From positions 64,230-128,229 of the forward strand of contig NW_025939252.1 in the NCBI RefSeq assembly GCF_000764305.2: a stretch of 64,000 nucleotides of DNA. Direction: 5' to 3'. This document shows, in pieces, positions 44,017-55,581 of this stretch (its first letter is position 1; each line of letters starts with the position of its first letter). The stretch is from Hyalella azteca (lineage: Eukaryota; Arthropoda; Malacostraca; Amphipoda; Hyalellidae). The position numbers and the translations under genes are program-made. The notes under the pieces are model-generated. The model did not search any database and was not told where the DNA came from. It saw nothing but the letters and a program-made list of their open reading frames with translations.

Positions 44017-45566
44017 TAGCAAAATCAAATGATAAACGCATTTATTTATTTCATGAAACAATTCGTAGCGTAACATACGTTTCTCACAGTCCAGTCCCGG
44101 TATTGTAGGTATATCTGCATGCCTATATCTATTCCTGTTAATCAGTAAAATGATACCGTACACTGTTACCTGTTAGCAGCAAGTTCAACACTTAGTTTCA
44201 GAAAATGAAACGGCAAAGCAACCCCGCCAATGTGTAATCACAAATCGGGAATCATGTCATCATAATTTCTCGAGACAATAATCAACATTTCAGTTGTATG
44301 TTTATATCAGGGCATTAGAAATGAGCAGCGTCATCTAATCAAAGCGATATGAATTCCAATTGTTTGGTCTGTAGCCACCAAGAGAGCGCGATGAGTGATG
44401 CATTTCTCGACAGATCAAAGCTCGAGTTCATGTGCAACAATTTAGGGTTAGTTAGATAACAAAGATTTTTTCATTATATTATGATTACTATATAATTATC
44501 GCTGCATAGTAATACAATCAGCTCAAACAAGAAGATCTAAGAGACTAAAAATGCTCGCTCTCAAAATCGATGAATGTACCTATCAAATAATTTCATCTTA
44601 ATATTTGATACATGTTTCCTCAACTAAGAAAATGTGAGACAATAAAACTGGTCTATTTTTTTACATTCTTTTCAGCCTTGAAAATGAAAAACAGGCAAAT
44701 AAAGATTCGAGACGCTCCTTTAAGGGCCTTAGCTCGTAGCTGCAACATCGATATTGACATTTTCTAGAGAACTACAAAAAAAAAAACACACTTATTACAA
44801 TATTTTACACCACCTCAGCTCTACGAGTCTTACAACAGTGGCTTTCAAACTGGGGGTTAACTGCCTTCCAGATTTAACTTATTAATAGTTATTTTAAGTG
44901 ACAGGAAGGAAATATGTTCAATATTCTAATTTAGTCACGGATAACATGTCTTATGATTTATGCGAAATGGGTAACGTGCGTGTTTTGGCGTGGGAACTTG
45001 GGTAACATGGGAACAAATTTCGTTAGCCCCAATCTTGAATATTGAGTAGCCGCACTTGGTAAAGGACAACACGCCACACATTGAAAGAACTTTTACTGCC
45101 CTTGGCATGACCCAAGAGGCAAATGACCTTGAAATGACCTACCAAGCAGACCATCAATAAAGCCAGAGATAAACTACTTCCAAGAATATGACCGTTATTG
45201 CTACTCTCAAAATACACATTTGGTCTCAAGTCTCTTGCAGGTAAATATAATCTGCAATCATCAGTCGAAAACATAAAATCAATAAAAATATTCACCATAA
45301 AACGTGCACAAAAATAAATGCAAGAAACCCTTCAAATTAAGGAAAGGCCAAATAAACCGATACTTTTATTAACGTTACTAATGCAATTACCGATTTCAGG
45401 TCATCAGGGCAGTGCGCATAGCCATGCATATTTACAAGTGAGTACTAGCAATCACAAGAATATATTTGCAAATAATCATACATTATTTTTGAGAATTTGA
45501 TGGAATTTAATGAAATAAAAAAATTTTACTCAGCAAATTGAATGCCTACGTTTAGTCTGTTTAGAC
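44017..45566. other. non-coding stretch upstream of mRpL16
   Basis: AT-rich. No supported gene, transposon end or strong tandem repeat. It would include the mRpL16 promoter if the start at 44016 is right. Confidence 0.5.
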
Positions 45567-45760
45567 CAGTGGTTCCCAAAGTGGGCGATATCGCCCCCCC
45601 AGGGACGATGGAAAGATTTTGGGGGGCGGTAAAGAAGAAGAGGGCGATAAGGGGGCCGGCAGTCCGAAGCCAAAGTCAGAAGTTCGAACGTTTGTTTGAC
45701 GATTTGTTCACAACACGTGCAGCACATGACGCCCAGCCACGGTTTTTTCACCCAGATCTG

Positions 45761-45916
45761 TTTTTAGCGCATTTTCTCATTTATGGAAAAAATGCACTAT
45801 TGTGCTCGCCATGTCCGTCCGTCTGTCTGTCCGTCCGTCCACGACTTCACGTTTTCGTCGACGAGAAAATGCGCTCTCTGTCACTCACTGCTGTGAGTAC
45901 TGAATTATATTTTTAA
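45761..45916 (+). mobile_element. hairpin repeat copy nested in the hAT element
   Basis: Reverse-orientation match to 26418-26562 in the Notch intron. Arms AGCGCATTTTCTC (45766-45778) and GAGAAAATGCGCT (45863-45875) flank a TGTCCGTCCG-type tract. Confidence 0.75.
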
Positions 45917-45917
45917 C

Positions 45918-46873
45918 CTCTCCTGGGTTTAGGTCTCCGCCAACTTAACGGCCGGACTCGCGGCCGGTCTCACGGAGCATTTTCAAATTCAATGATCAAG
46001 GAATATCTCTCGAACTAATGAACGTAACTCGATGAAACTTGTAAAAAATTTTCGAATGTGCCCTCGTTCGCGAGTTTCATTCGTGATTTAAACAGCAATA
46101 CGTGCTTAAATTCGCAGCAATCAAGAAATTTCTCCAAAGTACTGAACAGATTTGAACGAAATCTACTATTTTAGTACCAAACCTCAACAACAGTAATGTT
46201 TAGCTCGTTACAATTTTTTCGTTTGGCTTTCTTTTGCGAGTTGTACGGCTATAAGTAAACGGCTCTTGGTTAAACCAGCCGGTAGAAAAGTCGGTCGTTC
46301 CTCCTATATCTGTATAACTCACGAAAGAAAGCAAAATAAAAGAATTGTCACGAGTTAAACATCACTGGTGGGAGGCTAGGTAATTTATATACAAAGTTTC
46401 GTTGAAACCTGTTCAGTATTTTAGAAGAAATTTCTTCAACGCCGCGAATTTAAGCGACAAATTACCCGGCGATAAGGGCCGAATATAAGGAAGTGTGAAA
46501 TCAAGAATGACGGTGAAATGAAAAAAATCTCGCAAAAAGGTAAAATCCAAAATTTTTTTGAATCTAAAAAGCACCATTTGGTAGTTAGGAATGTATATTC
46601 AAAATTTCTATCAAATCTGTTCGGTAGTTCGGAATAAATTCTTCGATCACTGCGAATTTCGGCCTGTATCGCAGTATAACTCACGAATGAAGGTGAAATT
46701 TAAAAAATTTTCACAAGCCAAACATCACCGTTAAGTTCTGATAAATACGTGTTCCAAGTTTTATTGAGGTGCGTTCATTAGTTTGGAAGATATTCCTTGA
46801 TAATTGAATTTGGAGATTGGTCGTGAGACCGGCGACGAGTCCGGCCGTAAATTTGCCCGAGACGCCCTAGGTT
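45918..46873. mobile_element. foldback unit with inverted repeats of about 100 bases
   Basis: The segment with CGGCCGGACTCG, CGGCCGGTCTCACG and ATTCAATGATCAAGGAATAT near 45950-46015 recurs inverted at about 46780-46855. Between the arms are several related 100-base blocks ending in variants of TTCGTTGAAACCTGTTC or ATTTTCACAAGC. This looks like an internally repeated foldback element, either nested in or forming the body of the hAT element. Confidence 0.6.
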
Positions 46874-47256
46874 TCTAGTGCTGAAACAGTTAAAACAGCT
46901 GAAAAACATATTGGTTCACTAAAAGGGGTTCTATCTGCGAAATACATGCCATCTGCGTTTAACCTTTATCTTTTAAAATTGCAGCGTACTAAATTTTATA
47001 GAAAGAGGAGCATGATTTTATATGTGTCTGTGGGGGGGGGGGGGGCTAGAAATTCACTAGGGAGCCAAAGGGGGCGTCAGCCTGAAAAAGTTTGGGAACC
47101 ACTGGTTTAGACCTTCTACCCTGATGAAAATCGACAAGTAAGATGGCACTTATTTGGAAGAGAAAATTTACAATTTGAAGGGTCTGAAATTATTAGGAAC
47201 TTGAAAAGCAAAATAAAAGTTGACCAAATCAGTGGGTAAATTATCATTGGATATTC

Positions 47257-47262
47257 TTTATT
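47257..47262 (-). terminator. candidate polyadenylation signal for MMAA
   Basis: AATAAA on the minus strand in TTAAATAAAGAATATCC, about 150 bases after the MMAA stop codon, a normal spacing. Confidence 0.5.
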
Positions 47263-47410
47263 TAATTCGCACTCATCTTTATCTCAGCAGAATCGAATTG
47301 ACATTGACCTGCTAAGTTTTTTTTTCTATGCAACAAAAACCATAAATGCGTTAAAACTAGTCCATTTTTTTGGGCAGTTAATAGTATGTATTTCAGAGCC
47401 TTCTTGAATC

Positions 47411-48432
47411 TCATTTTAAGAGTTGTTTGTACTTTAGTACAAGTTCATCACAAGCGTTTCCTGGAGTCACAATCCCAGCTGAAACTTTCTTCTCCATGTC
47501 CGCTAGAACGGCAGCCATGCCGCCGGTGTTCATGAATTCAGTCATGACGGCCTCCTGCAGGTGCGAGTGCAGCCACGTCCTCTGCTGCTCTCGTCTCCTC
47601 TGAAGCAGCTGCCCTGAGGTCAACATTAGTTTTCTGTAGCTGGTCATCGTCGCCCAGAGTTTCTCCAAGCCTTCACATGTGACCGATGATACTCGAAGAA
47701 CGGGTACACGCCAGTCCCGCCACCGAGGACGCGCGTACTTCAAGCTCGACAGATAGTCGGCCTGTGTACGCATGGCAGCAGGTAACAAGTCACCATCCGA
47801 CTTATTCACTATGACCATATCGCACATCTCGACTATACCTTTCTTGAGCCCTTGTAATTCGTCCCCACCAGCAGGAGCAATAATCAGCCCGAAGAGATCG
47901 ACCATGTCAGCGACTGATATCTCACTTTGCCCAACCCCCACAGTCTCCACAATGACGACGTCGTAACCAGCCGCTTCACATAGAACTATTGCTTCGTTGG
48001 TGGAGCGAGTGACACCTCCTAAGTGTCCTCGGGCAGGAGAAGGTCTGATGTAGGCTGAGGGATCAACAGTAAGCTCCGGCATGCGGGTTTTGTCACCCAA
48101 AATCGAACCACCAGTAGTTGCTGACGATGGATCCACAGCCAGAACTGCCACTCTGTGACCACAACCTGTCAAGTGCTTGCCAAACTTTTCGATGAAAGTT
48201 GATTTACCGGCGCCAGGGGGTCCAGACAAACCTATACGCATCGACAAAGAATCAGGCCCTAGACAGGTAAGATTTTCGGCCGCGTCCTTCAAGAGCAAGT
48301 CCATGAGCTGGACAGCGACCTTCTTCTTGCAAGGATGGGTCGTCTCTATGAGGGTTATTGCTTGGGCTAACGAAGCCCTCTGTCTCTGCTTCAGGCCAGT
48401 CCTGAGCTCCTGAGCTTTCAGCCTGGCTGATC
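47411..48432 (-). CDS. MMAA: MMAA exon 2
   Basis: Starts after minus-strand GTTGGACAG with two bases completing a Gly codon, and reads SARLKAQELRTGLKQRQRAS through the GTPase domain to KYKQLLK and TGA. A stop two codons above the first in-frame GTG rules out a contiguous upstream extension, so an upstream exon is needed. Confidence 0.93.
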
Positions 48433-48921
48433 CTGTCCAACACACCACGCGTCAATGCCTTGCTTCCTTGTGTTGACAACGCTCTTTTATATAATCTTCT
48501 CAGTCAAATGTATAATGAACTAATGAATACAATATTAAAATATAACAGTTTACCGCTTTTTCAGATGAAAATGTTCAACAGAAATTACTTCTGTCCAAAC
48601 AAAGTTTGAACACAGTTACAGTGCGTGCAGGAGAAGGGGCAACCCGTAAGCCATTAGCAAATTGAAACAGAAGAGAACTTTGAATATATTTGTAGGGAAA
48701 CACAAGATAAAATGCATCAGAAGGTGAACATGGCTTTTTGCTGTCTATCTCAAACCAGTTTTAATCACAGAGCTGGAGTATTATTTTATGGAGAGGAAAA
48801 AATACCAATTGTATAACAATAATATCTTATTTTCTGAACACTTACCTTCAATAGCATTGCTGAGTAACCTGAAGTTCCCAATCAGATATCGAGAAGAATG
48901 ATTCTTTAAATAGCAAGCCAT
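47411..48921 (-). CDS. MMAA: MMAA, methylmalonyl-CoA mutase chaperone GTPase, two exons
   Basis: Minus-strand exons 48921-48846 and 48432-47411 join in phase to 365 residues. MMAA is a matrix G3E-family GTPase that guards and reloads the adenosylcobalamin of methylmalonyl-CoA mutase in propionate breakdown. The P-loop GPPGAGKST is at about residues 96-104. Switch and metal motifs follow (VLAVDPSSATTGGSILGDKT, ETVGVGQSE) and the guanine-specificity motif NKSDGD; YIRPSPARGHLGGVT is the family signature. The C-terminus has the dimerisation arm. Human MMAA is 418 residues; the difference is a shorter N-terminus. In the second exon an upstream stretch in another frame (STQGSKALTRGVLDRI) also looks presequence-like, so the first splice could differ. 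Confidence 0.94.
48846..48921 (-). CDS. MMAA: MMAA exon 1, mitochondrial presequence
   Basis: Minus-strand CTAAAAATGGCT has a good start context. It reads MACYLKNHSSRYLIGNFRLL, basic and without acidic residues until the end, and ends GAAG before GTAAGTG. One leftover base plus two from exon 2 give Gly, so the phase fits. Confidence 0.78.
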
Positions 48922-50365
48922 TTTTAGTGAGCTGGGTGAAGTTGGAGAAGTTGATGTGGCAAAGTTTCACTATAAATATATAAGATCAAATATATGCACT
49001 CATATTGAATCTTGAACAGCTGAGGGGACAACTGATTTAATGTCTGGATGAAGATTACCAAGGCACAAAGAAAGTGTTAGTTCTTAAAGTTCCTACTAAC
49101 TAGAAGCCAATAAAGTAGTCTTATACTTTTATGTCTAGAAGCAAAGGAGATTCTTCAATTAGAAAAATCTTGCATCTATGTACAAAAAAATATTGATAAT
49201 ATGTATATATACAAAGACTCTAAAACAAATGATGAAGGGCTTTCTTCATTGTATATTATGACTTGTTGCTAAAACTGGGATTAAGCCTGTTGCTAATCAT
49301 TTCTCATTTAAGTAAGAAGTAACTAATTAGAAATATACGATTAATTTCACTTCAATACAATTTTTTACATTGGTCAACTATTTGTAATAAATTCTTCAAT
49401 AACAGGCCTTGTATATACAAGATAAATCATTCTGATAAAGTGTAACAATTTTAAAGGCATACATAATCTTTCTACCCTTATGAACGTAGATACAAATATT
49501 ACCTATCACTATCTTAGCAATTCCCATTTTGTGTTATCCTGATAAGTTCCAAATAAAAATAAAAAATTAAAAAGTTCCAAATAAAATAATAAGTTCCAAA
49601 TAAAAAAAAATTCCACATGACAGTGTACATGTATTAAGTAGCAAATTTCTAATCTTGCTGCAATGATCACAACAACAACGTCAACAAGTATAAATATAAA
49701 AGACCATTAACAGAAATTTCCATCATAGTGAAATTCTAGGAATAGAGGTACTTATGGCTCCGCCTCACAGTCGCATGCTCCAAAACCATATGCCAAGAAT
49801 ACACTAATTACCATGTACCAAGAATACCGCTCCTGTACTGACATTGTTGTATCTGCTATGATTGAGTTGATTATGGCATCGAGTTGAATTTAAAGAATCT
49901 ATTGTTTCCTTATATTTATAAATGAGTTTAGCTGTCAAGGAGCTAAAAAAAAGCACATGATAGGTAACTTTATTGAAAAATTCTGCAGTACTGAACAATG
50001 GACTACTTGGAGCACTGCCTGCTGACTATCACTAGCTTGTTTATTGCCACAGGCTGCCAGGCACATGAGTTTCTTCCCGTTGAATATTAATTGCATTTTG
50101 GATCTCCTCAAATTGATTTCAAACATTTTGAAGAGCACAGTGATAGTAGCAATGATTATAAGTAATATTAGTTATTTTTTAATAGTGCAATTAATACAGT
50201 TCACTAGTATTTTTTCTAAATTAAGTTTCATAGGAAATCAGTTGATAATTGTTTGGTTTGAACAACCCATAGATCCTTTGGAATGCTTGGTACCTTTTAT
50301 ATCTGTATTGACTGTTTTCAATACAGAATTATTGTTGGTCAGACTTTTTTGAGATTTTAATCAAT
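48922..50365. other. non-coding stretch upstream of MMAA
   Basis: AT-rich, with a short AAGTTCCAAATAAA repetition at about 49545-49605. No gene or transposon end recognised. It contains the presumed MMAA promoter. Confidence 0.5.
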
Positions 50366-50655
50366 TTGGACTGGGTATCAAGCCGCATCTCTTTGTGGAG
50401 AGGAACTTTGACTAATTAGCACTGGGTATGTAGCCATGTCTCTTTGTGCAGAGGAACTTTGACCAATTAGCACTGGGTATGAAGCCATGTCTCTTTGTGC
50501 AGAGGAACTTTGACCAATTAGCACTGGGTATGTAGCCATGTCTCTTTGTGCAGAGGAACTTTGACCAATTAGCACTGGGTATGAAGCCATGTTTCTTTGT
50601 GCAGAGGAACTTTGACCAATTAGCACTGGGTATGTAGCCATGTCTCTTTGTGGAG
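50366..50655. repeat. 51-base tandem repeat abutting a reverse transcriptase fragment
   Basis: Six copies of a unit with GCACTGGGTATGTAGCCATG and TCTCTTTGTGCAGAGGAAC, at exact 51-base spacing (GCACTGGG at 50419, 50470, 50521, 50572, 50623). The array stops in TCTCTTTGTGGAGG, where retrotransposon sequence begins. Confidence 0.92.
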
Positions 50656-50835
50656 GCTGGCGTCCTGCCTCTATCTCAGAGCGCAGTCGCCTTTCACGGC
50701 TGTTCACTTCGGAGTGCCCCAGGGCTCAGTCATCTCGCCAGCCCTCTTTAACCACTTCATCTCCGACATCCCAGTTCCGACCCCCAACATTGCCTCATAT
50801 GCGGACGATCTGACTATCTTTGTGTCGTCCCCGAG

Positions 50836-52297
50836 CAGGGTTGGCAATGATTAAATCAAAATGATTAAATCATGTGATTAAATCACTTGATTTTTTTATA
50901 AAAAATCATGATTTTTTTTATTTTTTTGATTTTTCATATATTTAAAAGTATTGAGTGGCAGTCTTTAATTTATATTGAGGTATTGTTATTCATGGTTTAG
51001 TATAAATGTACTATGAATGACAAATTGGTATGTAAACTTGTTGCCTTTAGTGTGTATTAGGTTCCAATAAATGGAATGTTTTTGGTACAGAGGCATCAAG
51101 TGTGCAATACATTGTGCATAGCTAGCAATGCTGGAACCACACGTCTCTCAATGCTTCATTTTCAACAATGTTTTCCATCATTGGCTGCAAGAAATTTGGC
51201 AACATTGTAGCATAGCAATCGGAATTCACTGTCATGGTTACTCCCTCCTCTGAGAACGACTCCAACAGTGTGTTGCAGCTAACAGCCCCATCTTCCAGAT
51301 ATTGTTTTCAAAACATAAGTATTTTAAATGGTATGTTATGCTAACCTCTAGGAAAATAAACTTTCTTCTTTATGTACCTCTGTTACTCTTGTATTTTAGC
51401 TCAAAACTGCTCAATCGGTTCTGCTCCACCCTGTATATTGAGAGGTTGAGATTGTATTGACCTTTTAGGCAATTAGAAAGATTTTCCACCCTAATACGAG
51501 TATTCTAATTAAAATATTTAATTTCAATCTTTAAATAGGTGAATTTAAAACTGGAAACAAAACAATTACAATTATAAGACTATATATAAAATAATTAAAT
51601 GCAGTGAATGGATATAAAATATTTGAATTGTGCACATGTTTATTTCAAACAGTGTTAGCTTTTCTCATAACTCAAGTCTCATTTCAAGTCGTATGAGGTT
51701 TGTTTGGTTATCGTTCAGTTTATGTTTAGTATTGGTTTATTGGTCTGAATTAAATGGGAACAGTGCAGTCAGTCACTACTAGTCAGTGTGTATAGAAGGT
51801 AGAGTCTGGTAGATTTATAGGACATAAAACTAGTAGATCTATTGATAGTGCTGTGCACTGTGCTATCAGCTACCTATCTGTTATGTGACTCTTCAATGTT
51901 TAGGAGATCTGCATTCCTGATATGTTTTTGTATATTGAAGCCAGTTAAATGGTCAATATTTAGCTCATTACCTTGCTCCATACAAACTTTACAAAGCTAA
52001 TGATTAGACTTATCAATAATTGTTTACCCAAAAACCCCTAAGTGGTAAACACCACCTTGGCCTGTTGGCCATTATTGAAGGCAATAAGTGACATTTTTAG
52101 CCATCCATTATGATCCATATACTGTTATTGTTAGTAGGCTAATTGCAACATAAAAAATAACACCTCAAAAAATACAAAAAAAAAGCTGAAAAAAATCAAA
52201 CAAATCAAATAAATCAAAAAAATCATGAAAAATAAAAAAATCATTGATTTTTTATTTTTTTGATTTTTTTTTCAAATCAAAAAAACCGCCAACACTG
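50836..52297. mobile_element. hAT-type insertion with exact 8-bp target duplication
   Basis: Termini CAGGGTTGGCAATGATT and, reversed, CAGTGTTGGCGGTTTTTTT. The flanks carry TCCCCGAG at 50828-50835 and 52298-52305, an exact 8-base duplication; removing the insert restores a continuous reverse transcriptase frame. Both ends have long subterminal runs of AAATCA/TGATTT words. No hAT transposase is visible, so it is non-autonomous. It contains an old mariner-like transposase remnant. Confidence 0.9.
51122..51241 (-). pseudogene. mariner/Tc1-like transposase remnant
   Basis: The minus strand reads VTMTVNSDCYATMLPNFLQP, then VENEALRDVWFQH, and a stop. This resembles the stretch before the second catalytic Asp of IS630/Tc1/mariner transposases (VNS.RY..ML..FL.P....VWFQQDGA). 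It is a short fossil inside the hAT insertion. Confidence 0.5.
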
Positions 52298-53455
52298 TCC
52301 CCGAGGCTTGACGCTGCTGAAGCTGAGCTCGCTGTGCTCCTTAGGAACGTATTGGATTGGTCGGCGGCCAAGAAACTGGGCGTGGCTCCTGGTAAATCCT
52401 CAGTCACGCTCTTCACACCAGACACCCACCAATCTCGATACCACCCTGCAGCCACTATCTGCAACGGCGTCATCCCCCTGGATAAAACCCCTAAAATCCT
52501 GGGCGTCACCTGGGATACGCACTTCACGTTCTCCCCTCATGCAAGAGACATCGCCACAAAAGCGACGGGTTCTCTTCGCATCTTAAAAGCCCTAGCTGGT
52601 ACCAACTGGGGCTTCTCCAAGGAGGACATTATTGCCACCTACCGAGCCATCACGCACCCAATCCTCAACTACGTGGTCCCCATCTGGTACCCTGTTACCT
52701 CACGCACAGCAGTTGCCAGCCTGCAGATAATTCAAAACACTGCATTGAGACGTAGCCACCAGCTGCCTCAAAATGGCCCAGATCCCCCACCTTCACCAGG
52801 AGACTGGCGTCCTCCCATTAGCCGCGCATCTGGACCTGGCTTGTGCCCAGTTCCTCGCCAGCGCCCTCCATCCCTCCCATACCTCATTCCGTATCGTTTC
52901 TGCCCCTCTGGGTGACCACCCCATGAAAGCCTCCATCCAGTCGAGGTTTGGTCACCTGGTCACACCTTTCTTGGATAATGGCATGATGCCTGTGGGTGCC
53001 TACGGAGAGACCAAGTGGGCCCTCCGCAGGGAGATCGCCTCCCGCATTGCGGCGAATGACACCATAAACACCGTACTTGCAGCCTCGCCACCGCCAATCA
53101 CATCAGTGGAGACCTCACTCCCTCGCCCCTACCACTCAGTGCTATCCCAGCTCCGCTCGGGATACTGCAGCTCCCTGGCATTCTATTCCGCCAGGATCGG
53201 ACACTCCCCTAGCTCCGCCTGCCCGGAGTGCAGGGATCCCCTCCAGTCAGTACAGCATCTCTTTGTCTGCCCCGCCTTCCCCACATCTCTCAGCATCTCC
53301 TCACTGTGGGACAACCCAGTGGAGGCAGCGGCTTTCCTGGCCACCCTCCCTGCCTTTGCTCATCTCCCCCCTCTTCCGGTGCCGGCCCCCCCGCCCACCA
53401 CCAGAGCCTCTCCCCAGCAAGCGTGATGGTTGCAACAAACAATAACAACAACAGA

Positions 53456-55020
53456 ATTCTCTCTACCGCAGTAATTTACTGGAAATTGTGGGAGAAGAGG
53501 TTGTGACATGTGGTGCTATAGATTGTGAGATCACTCCAATTTCCCAGAAGCTCATACCTACTCTTTTATATTTATAAAAGCATTGGGCACCATGATTTCT
53601 ATGCATGAAAGATAAGTTAGTTCCAAGGCCAAGGCAGCAAGATTGAAAAATTCTAATATTTTATTACTGAAATTTTGCATTTATATCCCCATTGTTATAA
53701 ATATTTAATAATTTTGGAATCTTGCAGCTTGATCATGTACTTTTGTTGACAATTATATTGATGTACAATATGCATTGACTGTAGTACTGTTGATTGCCAA
53801 GTGCTATTGTGCTAACAAGCTCACTAGTCACTACAGGCTCTACAGCAATTAACTTGCTGTTGCTGGTTTTTAATACTCAATAATGTCCAATAGAAACAAT
53901 ATAGTCTATAAACAAATCTTATTTCTCCTGCTCCAATACTATCCAAAGAGCTTTGTAATTATCATTGTAGTTTTGACTTTGGACCTTTTTCATATATACT
54001 ACGTACTGTCTCTGCCTGTGAATTATGCCAATTTCAGCAGCTCCTTTCTATGACCCTTCCTATATTCCATTACTGAAAAATAAGAAAAATAGCATATTTT
54101 AACACGTTTTTCTTAGCTTAGCTTTGCGTTTGTTTGTTTGTTGTTAACATTGACAACGAAAATTAGCCCACTTCTGATTGCTCTAGAGATCTGAAATTCG
54201 GCATGCAGGCTATTTTCGCCTAACAATTTCAGATACAATCATAAAAACTAGCAATTATAGAAACCTAAATTAGCTTAATTGAGTAAAGTATATATAAATA
54301 GTATATATATATATATAGTATGACGTTATAGACCAGCAGGCGCTTACGCTGCGTATCATCGATACATACGTCAGGGCAAGTAAATTGGCTTGCAACAACG
54401 TTTTTAATGTGTAGCAACAGACTAAAAAGGAGAAAATAAAATACTTAAAAAAAACTTTTTAAAAAACCATGTTTTTCTTGTGGACTAAAAAGTAGAAAAT
54501 AAATTGTGGCTCGCCCCAAAAAACGCGGGTCAGGGTGTACGTTCACCATCAAATTTCCAAAATTCGTGTGTTGTGTGATGATCACGCGAAGTTAATGACC
54601 ACGGGAAGTTAATGATCACGTGAAGTTAATGACCAGGTGAAGTTAATGATCACAGGAAGTCCCAATTAAAATGATGTGAAATTACGAGCCTTCCTGTAAG
54701 CTTACAGATAGGAAAAAAATGTTATAAGGCTGCTGATATGAAGCTTGCAATGGACAAGGTTGTTGTAAATGCTCAATGGCATGTTCATGGATAGGGTAAT
54801 ATCACATCAATAATACGATAATGTCACATCAATAATACGGTAATTAATTGTATATGGCAATATCATATCAATAAAGGAAAAACAAGTAAAAATCACAGAA
54901 AATGTCATTTATTCTAGGTACCTCTACATCATCTACAATGAAAGAGGAGGACTTCAGAGTACTGTTAGTAATGGATGAGTACGCTCTGCATGCTTCAAAT
55001 GTTTTGAAATGAAGTTTTAT
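53456..55020. other. non-coding AT-rich stretch
   Basis: No gene recognised. A few GAAGTTAATGATCAC-type 17-base words repeat four times at about 54588-54660, and ATCACATCAATAATACG is repeated near 54800-54840. Confidence 0.5.
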
Positions 55021-55024
55021 TCCC

Positions 55025-55067
55025 ATTGTCCCGAGTAGCCCCAACCGACGGGGCTACTCGGGACAAT
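55025..55067. repeat. perfect 18-bp hairpin
   Basis: ATTGTCCCGAGTAGCCCC is followed after seven bases by its exact reverse complement. The word TGTCCCGAGTAGCCCC appears again at about 55229-55245, so the two probably mark ends of a small foldback element of around 200 bases. Confidence 0.75.
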
Positions 55068-55257
55068 CTCTATTTTGCGTCTGGCACCTAACGAATAGCA
55101 TATGGAATTTTTTTGACAATGCCATTCGATAGCCCTGCCAATCAGCTATAAAATGAGACTAAACTTTTTTATGAAATGTTTCATCGTAAGAAGTTATTAA
55201 CTGTTATTTAAAACTAATCGTTCAAATCTGTCCCGAGTAGCCCCGGTTGACGGTACT

Positions 55258-55556
55258 CAAGATTTAAACCAATTTCTTAAGTATGATTATGCTGGTATCC
55301 AGGATACTTTACTGGTCTACTTATAGTACTCAGCAATGAACTTGAGGGAGAGTCTAAAAAACTCTCTGCTTTGCTAGGCTAGTGACAGAAATAGCTAGTG
55401 GCAAAGCAGAGAGTACTCTCCCCAGTAGAGTATCATGGCTCATGGGTTCATGGATATTACCAGCATCATCATACATAAGAAATTTCTTTAGATCTTGAAT
55501 AAATGAGGAAATTAAAAATGAACCGATTCTAAAAAATCTCTACTTTGCCACTATGG
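55258..55556. mobile_element. rearranged copies of a hAT-like MITE
   Basis: 55258-55375 matches the MITE at 57029-57210 in reverse orientation (ATCCAGGATACTTTACTG, TTGAGGGAGAGTCTAAAAAA). 55397-55556 matches it in direct orientation, with termini TAGTGGCAAAGCAGAGAG and CTCTACTTTGCCACTA. The middle is more diverged. No clean target duplication was found for either copy. Confidence 0.65.
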
Positions 55557-55581
55557 GAGTTAATAGGAGTTAATTCATTTA

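Larger units (their letters stand above)
45567..47104. mobile_element. non-autonomous hAT-type transposon with 8-bp target duplication
   Basis: Ends CAGTGGTTCCCAAAGT and ACTTTGGGAACC-type (right end AGTTTGGGAACCACTG) form the inverted termini. The flanks carry an exact 8-base duplication GTTTAGAC at 45559-45566 and 47105-47112. The CAG...CTG termini and 8-base duplication are hAT features. Its 1538 bases encode no transposase. Inside are a copy of the hairpin repeat (45761-45916) and a second foldback unit (about 45918-46873). The pristine target duplication suggests a fairly recent insertion. Confidence 0.88.
50656..53455 (+). mobile_element. 5'-truncated non-LTR retrotransposon, split by a DNA transposon
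   Basis: The left part (50656-50835) reads HFGVPQGSVISPALFNHFIS and YADDLTIFV, the reverse transcriptase motifs B and C. The reading resumes at 52306 with LDAAEAELAVLLRNVLDW, KILGVTWDTHFTFSPH and YRAITHPILNYVVPIWYP, the thumb of Jockey/I/R1-type elements. A frameshift near 52755-52790 moves the rest to another frame, which ends with a Cys/His cluster (CPECRDPLQSVQHLFVCP) and a proline-rich tail. The 3' end is an AACAATAACAACAA tail near 53440-53455. It is broken by 5' truncation, insertion and frameshift, so it is inactive. Confidence 0.88.

Noticed and set aside
48252..48479. Upstream MMAA reading in another frame (STQGSKALTRG) as the N-terminus
   Set aside because: It looks presequence-like but is out of frame with the GTPase domain. 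The exon at 48846-48921 joins in phase at 48432 without needing a frameshift.
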